From: an uncultured Bermanella sp.
GTDB lineage: Bacteria; Pseudomonadota; Gammaproteobacteria; Pseudomonadales; Oceanobacteraceae
Direction of reading: 5' to 3'
Length of the DNA stretch: 15,303 bases
Assembly (NCBI GenBank): GCA_913054445.1
Contig: CAJXIK010000019.1
Coordinates: 1 to 15,303, forward strand
In this document: in pieces, positions 1 through 7,582 of the stretch
Numbering within the stretch: the first letter of the stretch is position 1
How the letters are laid out: each line of letters begins with the position of its first letter
Made by a program: the position numbers and the translations under genes
The notes under the pieces: generated by a model
Told to the model about the DNA's origin: nothing
Seen by the model: only the letters and a program-made list of their open reading frames with translations
Database searches by the model: none

Positions 1-50
1 AAAGGCTGCCAGTTGTTTCTTGGCCATGCCGTCAAAACGGGTTTTAAAAT
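1..50. repeat. Partial duplicate of the exbB 3' end
   Basis: Positions 1-50 match positions 78-127 with a single difference (c at 6, t at 83), a direct repeat with a 77-nt offset. Positions 78-127 are the coding end of exbB, so 1-50 is a second copy of that coding segment lying just after the exbB stop codon (57-59). The copies diverge to the right of 50/127. The left limit of the outer copy is cut by the window edge. The offset is not a multiple of three, so the second copy is out of frame with exbB. It could be a real short tandem duplication or an assembly artefact at a sequence end. Confidence 0.9.
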
Positions 51-56
51 TGTTTG

Positions 57-560
57 CTACTTGAGCAATTTATCCTGAAAGGTTGCCAGTTGTTTCTTGG
101 CCATGCCGTCAAAACGGGTTTTAAAATAGAGGCCGATCAATGACACTACCATGCCCGCCATGGTGGGTATGGTGGCCTTGGATATGCCGGAGGCCATGGC
201 CCGCGCATCACCTGTTCCGGTCACCGCCATCACGTCAAATACGCTGATCATACCGGTGACCGTGCCCAGTAAACCCAGCAGGGGGCAGATCATCACCAGC
301 AGTTGTATGAAGGAACGGTGGCGTTGGTATTCGATGCGAACCTTCGAGATCAGGCTCTGCCGTATCATCAATGAGAAGCGACTGTCGTGATCGCTCAGCT
401 GCTGCCACGCATGTAAGTGATGCTGGCACAAGGCACTGGCCTGACGATGAAAAAACCAATAGCGATCTAGTATCAGCACCCATAACAACAGGGACACCAG
501 CAATATGGCGTACAATACCGGGCCGCCGCTGTCTAAGAATGTAAGCACATCTGACATCAT
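57..560 (-). CDS. exbB: ExbB-type proton channel subunit of a TonB2-like system
   Basis: This 167-residue MotA/TolQ/ExbB-family inner-membrane protein should form the proton channel that, with ExbD and TonB, powers outer-membrane import. Three membrane segments are visible at about residues 13-33, 84-108 and 131-147. The family signature PLLGLLGTVTGMI lies at about 93-105 and a TGTGDAR-type motif follows at about 114-120. The length fits the short ExbB2 class rather than the longer ExbB1 class. I chose the ATG at 558-560 because AAAGGA lies 7 nt upstream. A longer reading from 590 would overlap the preceding gene and has no better ribosome site. The upstream gene stops at 562-564, only one base away, so the two are probably translationally coupled. 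The 3' end is partly duplicated downstream. An exbD gene would be expected past the left edge. Confidence 0.9.
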   Translation of the reverse strand: MMSDVLTFLDSGGPVLYAILLVSLLLWVLILDRYWFFHRQASALCQHHLHAWQQLSDHDSRFSLMIRQSLISKVRIEYQRHRSFIQLLVMICPLLGLLGTVTGMISVFDVMAVTGTGDARAMASGISKATIPTMAGMVVSLIGLYFKTRFDGMAKKQLATFQDKLLK

Positions 561-561
561 A

Positions 562-1941
562 CTAGAGTCCTTTCTGGGCTTTCTCGGCAATGAGCCCAGC
601 CGATTGCTGATCTAAAATCTGCACTAGCTCACGACTGCGGGAGCTGACGATGTTGTGCATAAACAACAAAGGAATGGCCGCCACTAAGCCCAATACCGTG
701 GTGATGAGCGCCTGGGAGATGCCGCCCGCCATGAGCTTAGGGTCTCCCGTACCAAATAATGTGATGGATTGAAAGGTAGCGATCATGCCGGTCACCGTGC
801 CCAATAGGCCTAATAAGGGTGCCACGGCGGCCAACAGCTTTAACAGCGATAAGCCCTTCTCCAGGCTCGGCAATTCTTTTAAGACCGCCTCATCCAGTTT
901 CATCTCTAGGGTTTCGAGATCCGCTTCCTGGTACTGATGATGGTAGACACTGAGGATTCGACCCAAAGGGTTATCGGTTTGCACGTTTTCCGTGTCTCGC
1001 AACTGGCGCTTCACCTGCGCATTGGTCTTGAGCATGTTTAGCAACAAGTACAATGCGTAAAGCAAGCCACTGACGGCTAAGGCAATGATGATATAGCCGA
1101 TTAAGCCGCCCTGATGGATACGATCCATCACGCTGGGGTTTTGACTGCTCAGGCCCAGCAGCACGCCGCGCGTGGGGTCTAGCGCCAGTTCAGAAAAAGC
1201 GGCCTCACTGGCGAAGTAGTCGGCCACTAGGTTGGCGGCGGAAGGTTGCTTGGCCAGTTCCAGCAACATGCGCGTCTCGCTATCATAATTCAAATAACCA
1301 TCTTGATTGATGGCCATGAAGGGGCCCACGTGGGCGATGACAGACGTCACTTTTTGCCCCTGAGTATCGATATAGTCACCTGTAAACTTCTTAACTTCAC
1401 CCTGCTTGGTCATCTGTCGTTGCAGTTCATACCACAAGCTTTCTAGCTCTTTTATGCTGGGCAACGCTTTGCTGTCGGCCAGCTTATCTAAGATAGGTGA
1501 GTTGGCTCCTAGCTCCACCGCCAGCAAAGAGTGCTCTCTGATGGCCGCTAAGTCTTGGGATACTTGGCGCACTACCCCAAACATCTCCCCTAGGTTACCC
1601 AAGCGTTGACGCAGCTCTTCTTCAAACTTCGTCAGTGACGCTTCGTTGTCATCGAATTTCTGCTTAAGAGACTGGGTAACCGCCTTGGTTTTGCTCAGTT
1701 GCTGCTGGGATGCGGCCAGTATTTCCTGTTGCTGATGGCGGCTTTGCAAAAAAGCTTGTTCGCGTGCGGTGTGCAGGCTCTTCTCCGTCAAGCCATCAGA
1801 CTTCACCTGTCTTAATAAGGACTGCAAGCTGGTTTGAGCCGGGCTCATGGCTTGCTCGGCTTGCGTGCTTTCTGCGGCCCACACCATACCATTCGTGAAG
1901 GTAAGCAACAGGCAGGTCAATAAGCCTTTAATATTCATCAT
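562..1941 (-). CDS. ttpC: TtpC-like TonB2-associated protein with fused ExbB-like module
   Basis: This 459-residue protein resembles TtpC, the extra subunit of vibrio TonB2 systems that is needed for TonB2-dependent iron uptake. Residues 1-23 look like a signal peptide ending in WAA. Residues about 40-190 are rich in Gln, Leu, Glu and Lys and look like a periplasmic coiled coil. A membrane helix lies at about 279-302. The C-terminal part (about 365-435) is an ExbB/TolQ-like module with PLLGLLGTVTGMIATF at 375-390 and TGDPKLMAGGISQAL following. The start ATG at 1939-1941 overlaps the preceding stop as ATGA, and AGGAG precedes it by about 8 nt. A second ATG follows directly at 1936-1938. Family identity is clear; the symbol rests on domain order and neighbours. 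Confidence 0.85.
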   Translation of the reverse strand: MMNIKGLLTCLLLTFTNGMVWAAESTQAEQAMSPAQTSLQSLLRQVKSDGLTEKSLHTAREQAFLQSRHQQQEILAASQQQLSKTKAVTQSLKQKFDDNEASLTKFEEELRQRLGNLGEMFGVVRQVSQDLAAIREHSLLAVELGANSPILDKLADSKALPSIKELESLWYELQRQMTKQGEVKKFTGDYIDTQGQKVTSVIAHVGPFMAINQDGYLNYDSETRMLLELAKQPSAANLVADYFASEAAFSELALDPTRGVLLGLSSQNPSVMDRIHQGGLIGYIIIALAVSGLLYALYLLLNMLKTNAQVKRQLRDTENVQTDNPLGRILSVYHHQYQEADLETLEMKLDEAVLKELPSLEKGLSLLKLLAAVAPLLGLLGTVTGMIATFQSITLFGTGDPKLMAGGISQALITTVLGLVAAIPLLFMHNIVSSRSRELVQILDQQSAGLIAEKAQKGL

Positions 1942-2690
1942 GGGTTGACTCCTAAACCAGGCAATTGCAGGCTCAACAAACTGGGAGCCGATTGCTTACG
2001 CGCGATACGAATGCCCTGTAAGATGACGCGATCGTACTCTGAAGCTAATGCCAGCCACTGTTGGCGGTTCTTATCCCACACGAAGCCGTTGCTGCCATCG
2101 AGCGGCAGGTAGTAGAGCGCGACTCGGCCCACACGCAAAAAATTCACCATCTCTTGTCGATGATTTTGTGAGCGATACGCCTCTATGGTCCTGCCGTATT
2201 CCACCTCTATTTGATAGGCCTCCAGTACGCGGCGGAATTTTTCCGACACCGTTATTTCGGCACTCAATAACAAGACTCTTAGCCCAGCAATGCGCGCTTC
2301 ACGCTCCTTCAATAGAAAAGGGGTGTCTAATTCGATAAAGGTTTGCAGGCCGTTGAGCATGCGCTCCATTAACGGCATGATGCCTTGCTGAGTGACCTCA
2401 ATTTCTTTGATCTGCGCGCGTAACGAAGCAACTTGCTTATCCTGATTACCAATGATTTGAGTCAGCTGACGATTGTAAATAGAGAGCTGATCAATTTCAG
2501 CCTGCGACAGCCGATAGTCCTGCAGGGCATCCTGTTGCTGCTCATATAAGGCATCTATTTTCTGCTGGGATGCATGGCCAGCCTGTTGATTCTGCCCCGT
2601 CGCACTCATATTTTTCTGCAAAAGATCCTGAGCGTTTACCAGACTGCAAACGCTCAACAAGCAGCAGGCGATGATTCTTATAAAATTCAT
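1938..2690 (-). CDS. DUF3450 family periplasmic coiled-coil protein of a TonB system
   Basis: This is a 250-residue protein. Residues 1-20 form a signal peptide (MNFIRIIACC then LLSVCSLVNA, with cleavage likely before Gln21). Residues about 40-110 are a Gln-rich coiled coil. The second half has the conserved features I associate with DUF3450: LDTPFLLKERE at 121-131, NFLRVGRVALYY at 183-194, and a DG...GFVWD...W stretch at 198-212. Members of this family commonly sit directly before ttpC/exbB/exbD/tonB genes, as here, but their molecular role is not established. I chose the ATG at 2688-2690 because it starts the signal peptide; an in-frame ATG at 2753 would add 21 poorly fitting residues. The ribosome site is weak (GAG about 7 nt upstream). 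The gene ends in a 4-nt ATGA overlap with ttpC. Confidence 0.85.
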   Translation of the reverse strand: MNFIRIIACCLLSVCSLVNAQDLLQKNMSATGQNQQAGHASQQKIDALYEQQQDALQDYRLSQAEIDQLSIYNRQLTQIIGNQDKQVASLRAQIKEIEVTQQGIMPLMERMLNGLQTFIELDTPFLLKEREARIAGLRVLLLSAEITVSEKFRRVLEAYQIEVEYGRTIEAYRSQNHRQEMVNFLRVGRVALYYLPLDGSNGFVWDKNRQQWLALASEYDRVILQGIRIARKQSAPSLLSLQLPGLGVNP

Positions 2691-2784
2691 ATCAATCTCA
2701 ATTAGTCTTACGAATTCACATAAAAGGAATGTTAAGCGCCCTAAGCCCATCAATAGGATTGGCGCAACTTACATAAAAGGGTGG

Positions 2785-2808
2785 CATCTTGATGAGGGCA
2801 TCAAGATG
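2785..2808 (-). terminator. Hairpin after the M16 peptidase gene, probable terminator
   Basis: A perfect 10-bp inverted repeat, CATCTTGATG and CATCAAGATG, encloses a 4-nt loop. On the minus strand it begins 12 nt after the peptidase stop codon. It is followed by CCACCC and then TTTT, so the U tract is short and offset by six bases from the stem. It may be a weak intrinsic terminator or a 3'-end stabilising hairpin. It separates the peptidase from the TonB cluster. Confidence 0.55.
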
Positions 2809-2819
2809 TTCGCTCGCGC

Positions 2820-5720
2820 TTACAGTTCTCTGATGGTCATTCCCATATCCTGAGCCTGCTGTTTATTATCTTTTTGGATGAGCGCGCCCAAGCTGGCGTT
2901 ATCCTTAGTGAAATAGCGCTCTACCATATTGTCTAGATCCTTATAGGTTAACCCCAAGATCTTTTGCCTAAAGTCATTGCGCCACTGAACGGTACGCCCT
3001 TGGCGTTCATTATGATAAGCCTGCTTGGCCTCTCCGGCGGGAGAGCTGGGCTTATCTATGCCGGAAATTACCCCAAGGATGGCCTGTTCTAGCTGTTCAT
3101 AGCCTTTGTCTTCAGCCTTAAACCAATCTATGGCCCGATCGAAATCATCGAAGGTTTCTTTAAATCTAGGGTCGCGGTAGCTGTAAAATTTAAAGGCTCC
3201 AGTGGCGCTGTCTTGGCTAGCGCCGCCACCATAGGCGCCACCCTGCTCACGAATGGCGGTATGCAGGAATCCATTTCGCAGGTAGCCCCCCAATACCGCC
3301 AACGCAGGGGCATCGGCATGATTGGCACCGACGGTTTGAAACGCCTTCGAACAAAAATTAGTCTGTGATGGAATGATCCAAGCTTCCTTCACAGAGGTGT
3401 TAGGGTAAGACAAGGTAAATTCGCTGCTATTGATCGTCGCTGGTGCCTGCCATTGCTTAGCCAGTTCGTCCATTGCCGAGGGCAAGTTCGTCGCATCGCT
3501 TATGAGCAGGTGCTCTGCTTTAGCGGCCAGAATTTTCTGCTGTAAGCGGGCCAGATCCCCACATAATGTCGCTAGGCTGGCCTCGTTTTCGAGGTCGGCT
3601 TGCAACTGACGAATATGCAACAGAGAAGGCAGGCCCGCCGTAAGGTAGGCGTGCTGGGCAATGGGTGACATGCCTGAAGCCGCAATATTCATGGCTAGGC
3701 TGTGGCCATTGCCGGTCACCGCCTGTTCTTTACGGCTACAGGATTGCACCACAAGGTCTTTAATGCGTTGCTGGTCGCTGAAATCGGCCTGATATAAGGT
3801 CTCTTGCATCAGTTCGAAAAATGCTTGGTGATTACGCGCCAGGGCTTTGCCCGACATGACCCAGTAGCCTCGGGCGGCTTGCAGGTCATGGATGTCGGCA
3901 CGAATGCTGGTAAAGGCAGAGATGCCTCCTACCACGAGGGATTGCCTCTGTTGAGTCTGTAGGTAGCTGGCACCCTTGACCCCCATTTCACATAGATAGG
4001 CCGTGAGCAGGGGCAGCAACAATAGCTCTTGTTCATCTAAGCTAGGCAGCGCCATGATGACCTGGTGGTAGGTCAAGCCATTGGTACCCTGCTGAAAACT
4101 GGCCAGTGGCTGGCCGATTTGCAAGGCGCTGTGCTGCGCCTCGGGAATAATCAATTCCTTGGCCACATCTTGCAGGGTCACCTTGGGCAACAAGGATTCA
4201 TCGTCCTTGCTTAGCTGCCGTGCTTGCAGCGCCACGCCTTTATTAACCAGATCTTGTTTTTGCTGCGCGCTTAAGGCTTGCTTGATGCTGGCTAGCTTTT
4301 GCTTTTCGGCGTCGGCTTTACGCTCGTCGAGCTGTTGATCTGGGCTAAAGGTAAGGGTAATACGATGAGGGTTGTCTAATAGGTATTTATGTATGAGCTG
4401 TTTAATGAAGTCGGGCTGCTGCGCCTTTAAACGCAGCTTATCAAGTGCTGGGTCTAGGTTGAGTAGCTCTACCGGGTCGCTGTAATGCGAGCAAGCCGAG
4501 ATGGCAGACAGTATGATTTGCAAGCCATAAGGGTAACCATCGCCCCCCACCTCGCGCTGCGAAAATTCCAGTTGGTGCAGTACGGCATCAATCTGCTGCT
4601 GGCTAATACCCTCTTGAGCCACGCTCGTTAAGGTATCCAAGATCAGTTTTTCAACTTCATCGCGGTCTTGTGTTGCGCTGCCTTCTACCCCACAGACAAA
4701 ACACATCTCTTTATTGGAGTCTTCTAAACCACACAGGGGGCTGGGGCTGCTGGCCACCGAGCTGGTTTCTAGGGCGAGCCGCAATGGTGAGCTGCTATTC
4801 TCTAATAATAAACTGGATAAGAAATGGGCTTCCAATTGCTCATCTAGGTTGGCGCTGTGTCCCAGCAGCCAGCCCATCACGTGATGGGTTTGTTTGTCGG
4901 TCTGGTTGTGGGCGTAGTGTTCCTCGACTCTCACGGGGGCGTAATAGCGCTTCTCATCGCTCACCTGAATGCGCTCTGGGAGGGCATCGAATTGGTTCAG
5001 ATACTCGGCAAATGCTATGTGATGCTCGCTGGCGGGGATATTGCCATAGGTCATAAAAATTGCGTTACTTGGGTGGTAGTGTTTCTTATAGAAGTCTTTT
5101 AATTCTTGGTAACTTAAATCGAGGATCGTCTCTGGGTCACCGCCACTATTAAAGTGATAGGTGTTGGTGGGATACAGGTGCTTACTCAAGGCTTGCCATA
5201 GCTGACTGGTGACACTGCTCATGGCCCCCTTCATCTCATTGTAAACCACACCCTTAAACTGTAATTCACTGTTGGCATCGGCCGGGTCCTTAAATTCAAC
5301 CCTGTGTCCTTCTTGCGCGAAATCTTGTTCATCTAGGTTGGCGAAGAACACCGCATCCAAATACACAGACAATAAATTATTGAAGTCTTTCTTATTCTTT
5401 GATGCGAATGGGTAGGCGGTCCAGTCGCTGCTGGTAAATGCGTTCATGAAAGTATTGAGTGAACGCCGAATCATCATGAAGAAGGGGTCACGAACCGGAT
5501 ACTTCTTGCTGCCACACAGGGCCGTGTGTTCCAGGATGTGGGCCACCCCAGTTGAATCCATGGGCATGGTTCTTAACGCCACCAAGAAGACGTTTTCGTC
5601 GTTCTGCGCGGCCAGATGGTAATGTTTGGCACCGGTTTTAGTGTGCTCAAACTCTTGTACTTCAACCCCTAATGATTCAATTTCCTGAGTACGAATCAGA
5701 TTGAAATCGGCGTGAACCAT
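2820..5720 (-). CDS. M16C zinc metallopeptidase, PreP/presequence-protease-like
   Basis: This 966-residue insulinase-superfamily peptidase has no signal peptide, so it should act in the cytosol. The inverted zinc motif HILEH is at residues 61-65, with His61 and His65 as zinc ligands and Glu64 as catalytic base. The distal zinc ligand is probably Glu162 in VVYNEMKG. The flanking sequence CGSKKYPVRDPF with SLNTFMNAFT is typical of the PreP/falcilysin (M16C) branch. In the C-terminal half, REQGGAYGGG at about 824-833 is the usual substrate-binding Arg/Tyr region. Length matches PreP, a closed two-half chamber that degrades unstructured peptides. The organelle relatives destroy cleaved targeting peptides; the bacterial substrates are not known. 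The ATG at 5718-5720 has AAGGG about 6 nt upstream. The gene appears to be its own unit, with 164 nt before it and a hairpin after it. Confidence 0.92.
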   Translation of the reverse strand: MVHADFNLIRTQEIESLGVEVQEFEHTKTGAKHYHLAAQNDENVFLVALRTMPMDSTGVAHILEHTALCGSKKYPVRDPFFMMIRRSLNTFMNAFTSSDWTAYPFASKNKKDFNNLLSVYLDAVFFANLDEQDFAQEGHRVEFKDPADANSELQFKGVVYNEMKGAMSSVTSQLWQALSKHLYPTNTYHFNSGGDPETILDLSYQELKDFYKKHYHPSNAIFMTYGNIPASEHHIAFAEYLNQFDALPERIQVSDEKRYYAPVRVEEHYAHNQTDKQTHHVMGWLLGHSANLDEQLEAHFLSSLLLENSSSPLRLALETSSVASSPSPLCGLEDSNKEMCFVCGVEGSATQDRDEVEKLILDTLTSVAQEGISQQQIDAVLHQLEFSQREVGGDGYPYGLQIILSAISACSHYSDPVELLNLDPALDKLRLKAQQPDFIKQLIHKYLLDNPHRITLTFSPDQQLDERKADAEKQKLASIKQALSAQQKQDLVNKGVALQARQLSKDDESLLPKVTLQDVAKELIIPEAQHSALQIGQPLASFQQGTNGLTYHQVIMALPSLDEQELLLLPLLTAYLCEMGVKGASYLQTQQRQSLVVGGISAFTSIRADIHDLQAARGYWVMSGKALARNHQAFFELMQETLYQADFSDQQRIKDLVVQSCSRKEQAVTGNGHSLAMNIAASGMSPIAQHAYLTAGLPSLLHIRQLQADLENEASLATLCGDLARLQQKILAAKAEHLLISDATNLPSAMDELAKQWQAPATINSSEFTLSYPNTSVKEAWIIPSQTNFCSKAFQTVGANHADAPALAVLGGYLRNGFLHTAIREQGGAYGGGASQDSATGAFKFYSYRDPRFKETFDDFDRAIDWFKAEDKGYEQLEQAILGVISGIDKPSSPAGEAKQAYHNERQGRTVQWRNDFRQKILGLTYKDLDNMVERYFTKDNASLGALIQKDNKQQAQDMGMTIREL

Positions 5721-5759
5721 GTATTGCCCTTACTTTAAGATGAATAAACGAGTGACCAC

Positions 5760-5765
5760 ATAATA
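5760..5765 (-). promoter_or_regulatory. Possible -10 element for the M16 peptidase gene
   Basis: The minus strand reads TATTAT about 40 nt before the peptidase ATG. This is one base from the sigma-70 -10 consensus TATAAT. No good -35 element sits 16-18 nt upstream, so this is only a candidate. The gene needs some promoter because it follows a separate chemoreceptor gene across a 164-nt gap. Confidence 0.25.
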
Positions 5766-5849
5766 CAGGTAAAAGAAGCTAAATGAGATGGATTTACATC
5801 AGGCGGGCAGATTTTCTCTGAAATTATTAAATATGGGAGGGAGGAGCGG

Positions 5850-5875
5850 GGCCTTTTAGCTTGTCAGCAAAGGCC
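5850..5875. terminator. Hairpin after the chemoreceptor gene
   Basis: GGCCTTT (5850-5856) and AAAGGCC (5869-5875) form a 7-bp stem. A further GCT/AGC pairing inside leaves a small TA bulge and a 4-nt loop. On the minus strand it begins 9 nt after the chemoreceptor stop codon. No T run follows, so it is not a classical intrinsic terminator. It may only stabilise the 3' end. Confidence 0.3.
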
Positions 5876-5884
5876 TTTACTCGG

Positions 5885-7504
5885 CTAAACTTTGAATTGG
5901 CCAGTTATCTTGCGCAAGTTATCCGAGATAGCAACCAGTGACACACTGCCAGCCTCCACTTCTTGTACATTCTTAACGGCGTCTTCGGCGGTTGAGCGAA
6001 TGCCGTCCACATTATGCTTGATGCTGTTACTGACATTTTCCTGCTCCCCGGTGGCGGCAGCAATTTCCATGTTCATGGTGGTGATGGAACCCACTTTTTC
6101 GGTGATAGTGGCCAAAAACGCATCCGTCTTGGCGGTCTGCTCCACGCTGACTTGTGCCTGTTCTTGGCCAAGAGACATGACTTGTGCCGCACTGCGGGCC
6201 GCCGCCTGTAATTCCTCGATGACCCGTTGAGTTTCCTGAGTGGCATCCTGAGTTCGTGACGCTAGGGTTCTTACTTCATCGGCCACCACGGCAAAGCCTC
6301 GACCCTGTTCACCCGCCCGCGCCGCCTCGATGGCTGCGTTGAGCGCCAACAGGTTAGTCTGCTCGGCAATGCCCTTTATGACATCAAGAATAGCGGCCAC
6401 ATTTTCGGTGTCTTCTTCTAGTTTTTTGGTGACGTTGGCCGCTTTCTCTACTTCATTCGCCAGATCATTGATGGACTCTACCGATTGCGTCACCACCGCC
6501 CTGCCCGCCTTGGCTTCGCCATCGGCTTCTTTGGCCGCCTCGGCGGCACTGGATGCATTTGATGCCACATTGCGCACGCTGCTGAACATCTCCTCCACCG
6601 AACGGGTCACCTCATCTGTGGCCTTACTCTGTGCTTCGGCTATTTTACTGGTCTTAGTGGTCATGTCCCCCATATCGTTGGACACTTTTGTCAACGGGGC
6701 AATGGATTTCATCACATCGCTGATGCTGCCGTGAAGTTTATTCATGAACAGGTTAAACCAATGTACCACCTCACCAATTTCATCTTCGCTGCTTTGCACG
6801 ATGCGCTTGGTTAAGTCCCCTTCGCCGCTGGCGATGTCTTTTAAGGATTCCAGCAGGAATTTTAGATTACCGGTGATGAGTATCACGATACTGGCGCTGA
6901 TGATGATGATAACCGCGATGGAGACAATGCTCAGGGTCAGGCTGGTCACCAAGGCATTATTAACCGCCTCGTTAGAGGCGGCGACGGTCTCGTTAAAGGA
7001 TTGCAGGGCACTCTCATTAAATTCCGTTAGACGCTGTTTGGTCTGGCTTAAACCGTCGTTCATCTGTTGAATGAGGGTGGGCATCTCTGCGGGGTCGAGG
7101 TTGCCCGTCACCATGCCGTCGGAGAGCTTGAGTGCCACCTCAAAATAACCCTGGGCCAGGGTTTCGGTGACCACGAGAGAATCATGCATGACCGGCCACA
7201 GCTGTTTTTGTTCCTGTATTTTCTCGATGAGTGCCTGAAAGGTACGCTTGGCGCTATCGAGCATCTCGCTTTCACCCGTGCTCACGGCAGTATTGAGCAG
7301 TTCTTCGGTGCGATTGATGCGCACGATATTTTCACCACTGGATTGCACCACGGGAAAATACACGCCCTGTATATCCGCTAGGCGCTCGGTATTCGCGCTA
7401 TTGATATTGGTATTGACGGTAAAGTTGGCAATGAAACCAATGACGGCAATAGCGGGAATGACCAATATTTTGGCTTTGATAGAAAAACGATTGAGTAGAT
7501 TCAT
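5885..7504 (-). CDS. Methyl-accepting chemotaxis protein
   Basis: This is a 539-residue transmembrane chemoreceptor. The first membrane helix is at about residues 11-29, followed by a mostly helical periplasmic sensor of about 158 residues. The second helix is at about 187-211, then a HAMP domain at about 212-264 (LKDIASGEGDLTKRI, DEIGEVVHWFN). The cytoplasmic signalling rod follows. Its hairpin tip, which contacts CheA and CheW, is at 376-412 (EQTNLLALNAAIEAARAGE then QGRGFAVVADEVR). The C terminus ends ITGQFKV and has no NWETF-type CheR/CheB tether. The ligand cannot be told from the sensor sequence. The ATG at 7502-7504 has GAGGG about 6 nt upstream. No other chemotaxis gene is in view, so it is an orphan receptor. 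The leader may hold its own promoter and a structure that hides the ribosome site. Confidence 0.95.
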   Translation of the reverse strand: MNLLNRFSIKAKILVIPAIAVIGFIANFTVNTNINSANTERLADIQGVYFPVVQSSGENIVRINRTEELLNTAVSTGESEMLDSAKRTFQALIEKIQEQKQLWPVMHDSLVVTETLAQGYFEVALKLSDGMVTGNLDPAEMPTLIQQMNDGLSQTKQRLTEFNESALQSFNETVAASNEAVNNALVTSLTLSIVSIAVIIIISASIVILITGNLKFLLESLKDIASGEGDLTKRIVQSSEDEIGEVVHWFNLFMNKLHGSISDVMKSIAPLTKVSNDMGDMTTKTSKIAEAQSKATDEVTRSVEEMFSSVRNVASNASSAAEAAKEADGEAKAGRAVVTQSVESINDLANEVEKAANVTKKLEEDTENVAAILDVIKGIAEQTNLLALNAAIEAARAGEQGRGFAVVADEVRTLASRTQDATQETQRVIEELQAAARSAAQVMSLGQEQAQVSVEQTAKTDAFLATITEKVGSITTMNMEIAAATGEQENVSNSIKHNVDGIRSTAEDAVKNVQEVEAGSVSLVAISDNLRKITGQFKV

Positions 7505-7507
7505 GAT

Positions 7508-7574
7508 GCCCTCAACAAAACTGCGATCCTTATAAGTTTGCTTTCCTAAGCATAGACAAAGAATTGCTGAGGGC
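7508..7574 (-). promoter_or_regulatory. Inverted repeat that can sequester the chemoreceptor ribosome site
   Basis: On the minus strand, GCCCTCAGCAA (7574 down to 7564) lies 45 nt before TTGTTGAGGGC (7518 down to 7508). In RNA the arms form 11 continuous pairs with one G-U. The second arm contains the GAGGG ribosome site of the chemoreceptor, 4 nt before its ATG. The first arm starts 8 nt after the cysG stop. Only transcripts entering from cysG would carry both arms. Confidence 0.5.
7529..7559 (-). promoter_or_regulatory. Possible sigma-70 promoter for the chemoreceptor gene
   Basis: The minus strand reads TTGTCT (7559-7554) as a -35-like element and TATAAG (7534-7529) as a -10-like element, 19 nt apart. 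The -10 matches consensus at five of six bases and the -35 at four of six. The spacing is longer than ideal. No sigma-28 (FliA) type GCCGATAA element is seen. Initiation here would start about 20 nt before the ATG, after the first arm of the inverted repeat. Confidence 0.3.
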
Positions 7575-7582
7575 TAACTTAT

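Noticed and set aside
561..590. Longer ExbB starting at 590
   Set aside because: It would overlap ttpC by 29 nt and add a charged tail, whereas the ATG at 560 has AAAGGA at ideal spacing.
2691..2780. Fur box upstream of the TonB cluster
   Set aside because: Iron control would be expected for such a cluster, but no 19-bp GATAATGATAATCATTATC-like sequence is recognisable. Only AT-rich sequence and a 10-bp direct repeat (ACATAAAAGG at 2718 and 2771) are seen.
4670..5102. Plus-strand reading frames opposite the M16 peptidase gene
   Set aside because: They lie entirely antisense to a well-conserved protein, lack recognisable domains, and look like shadows of its codon pattern. The same holds for the other plus-strand frames in the window.
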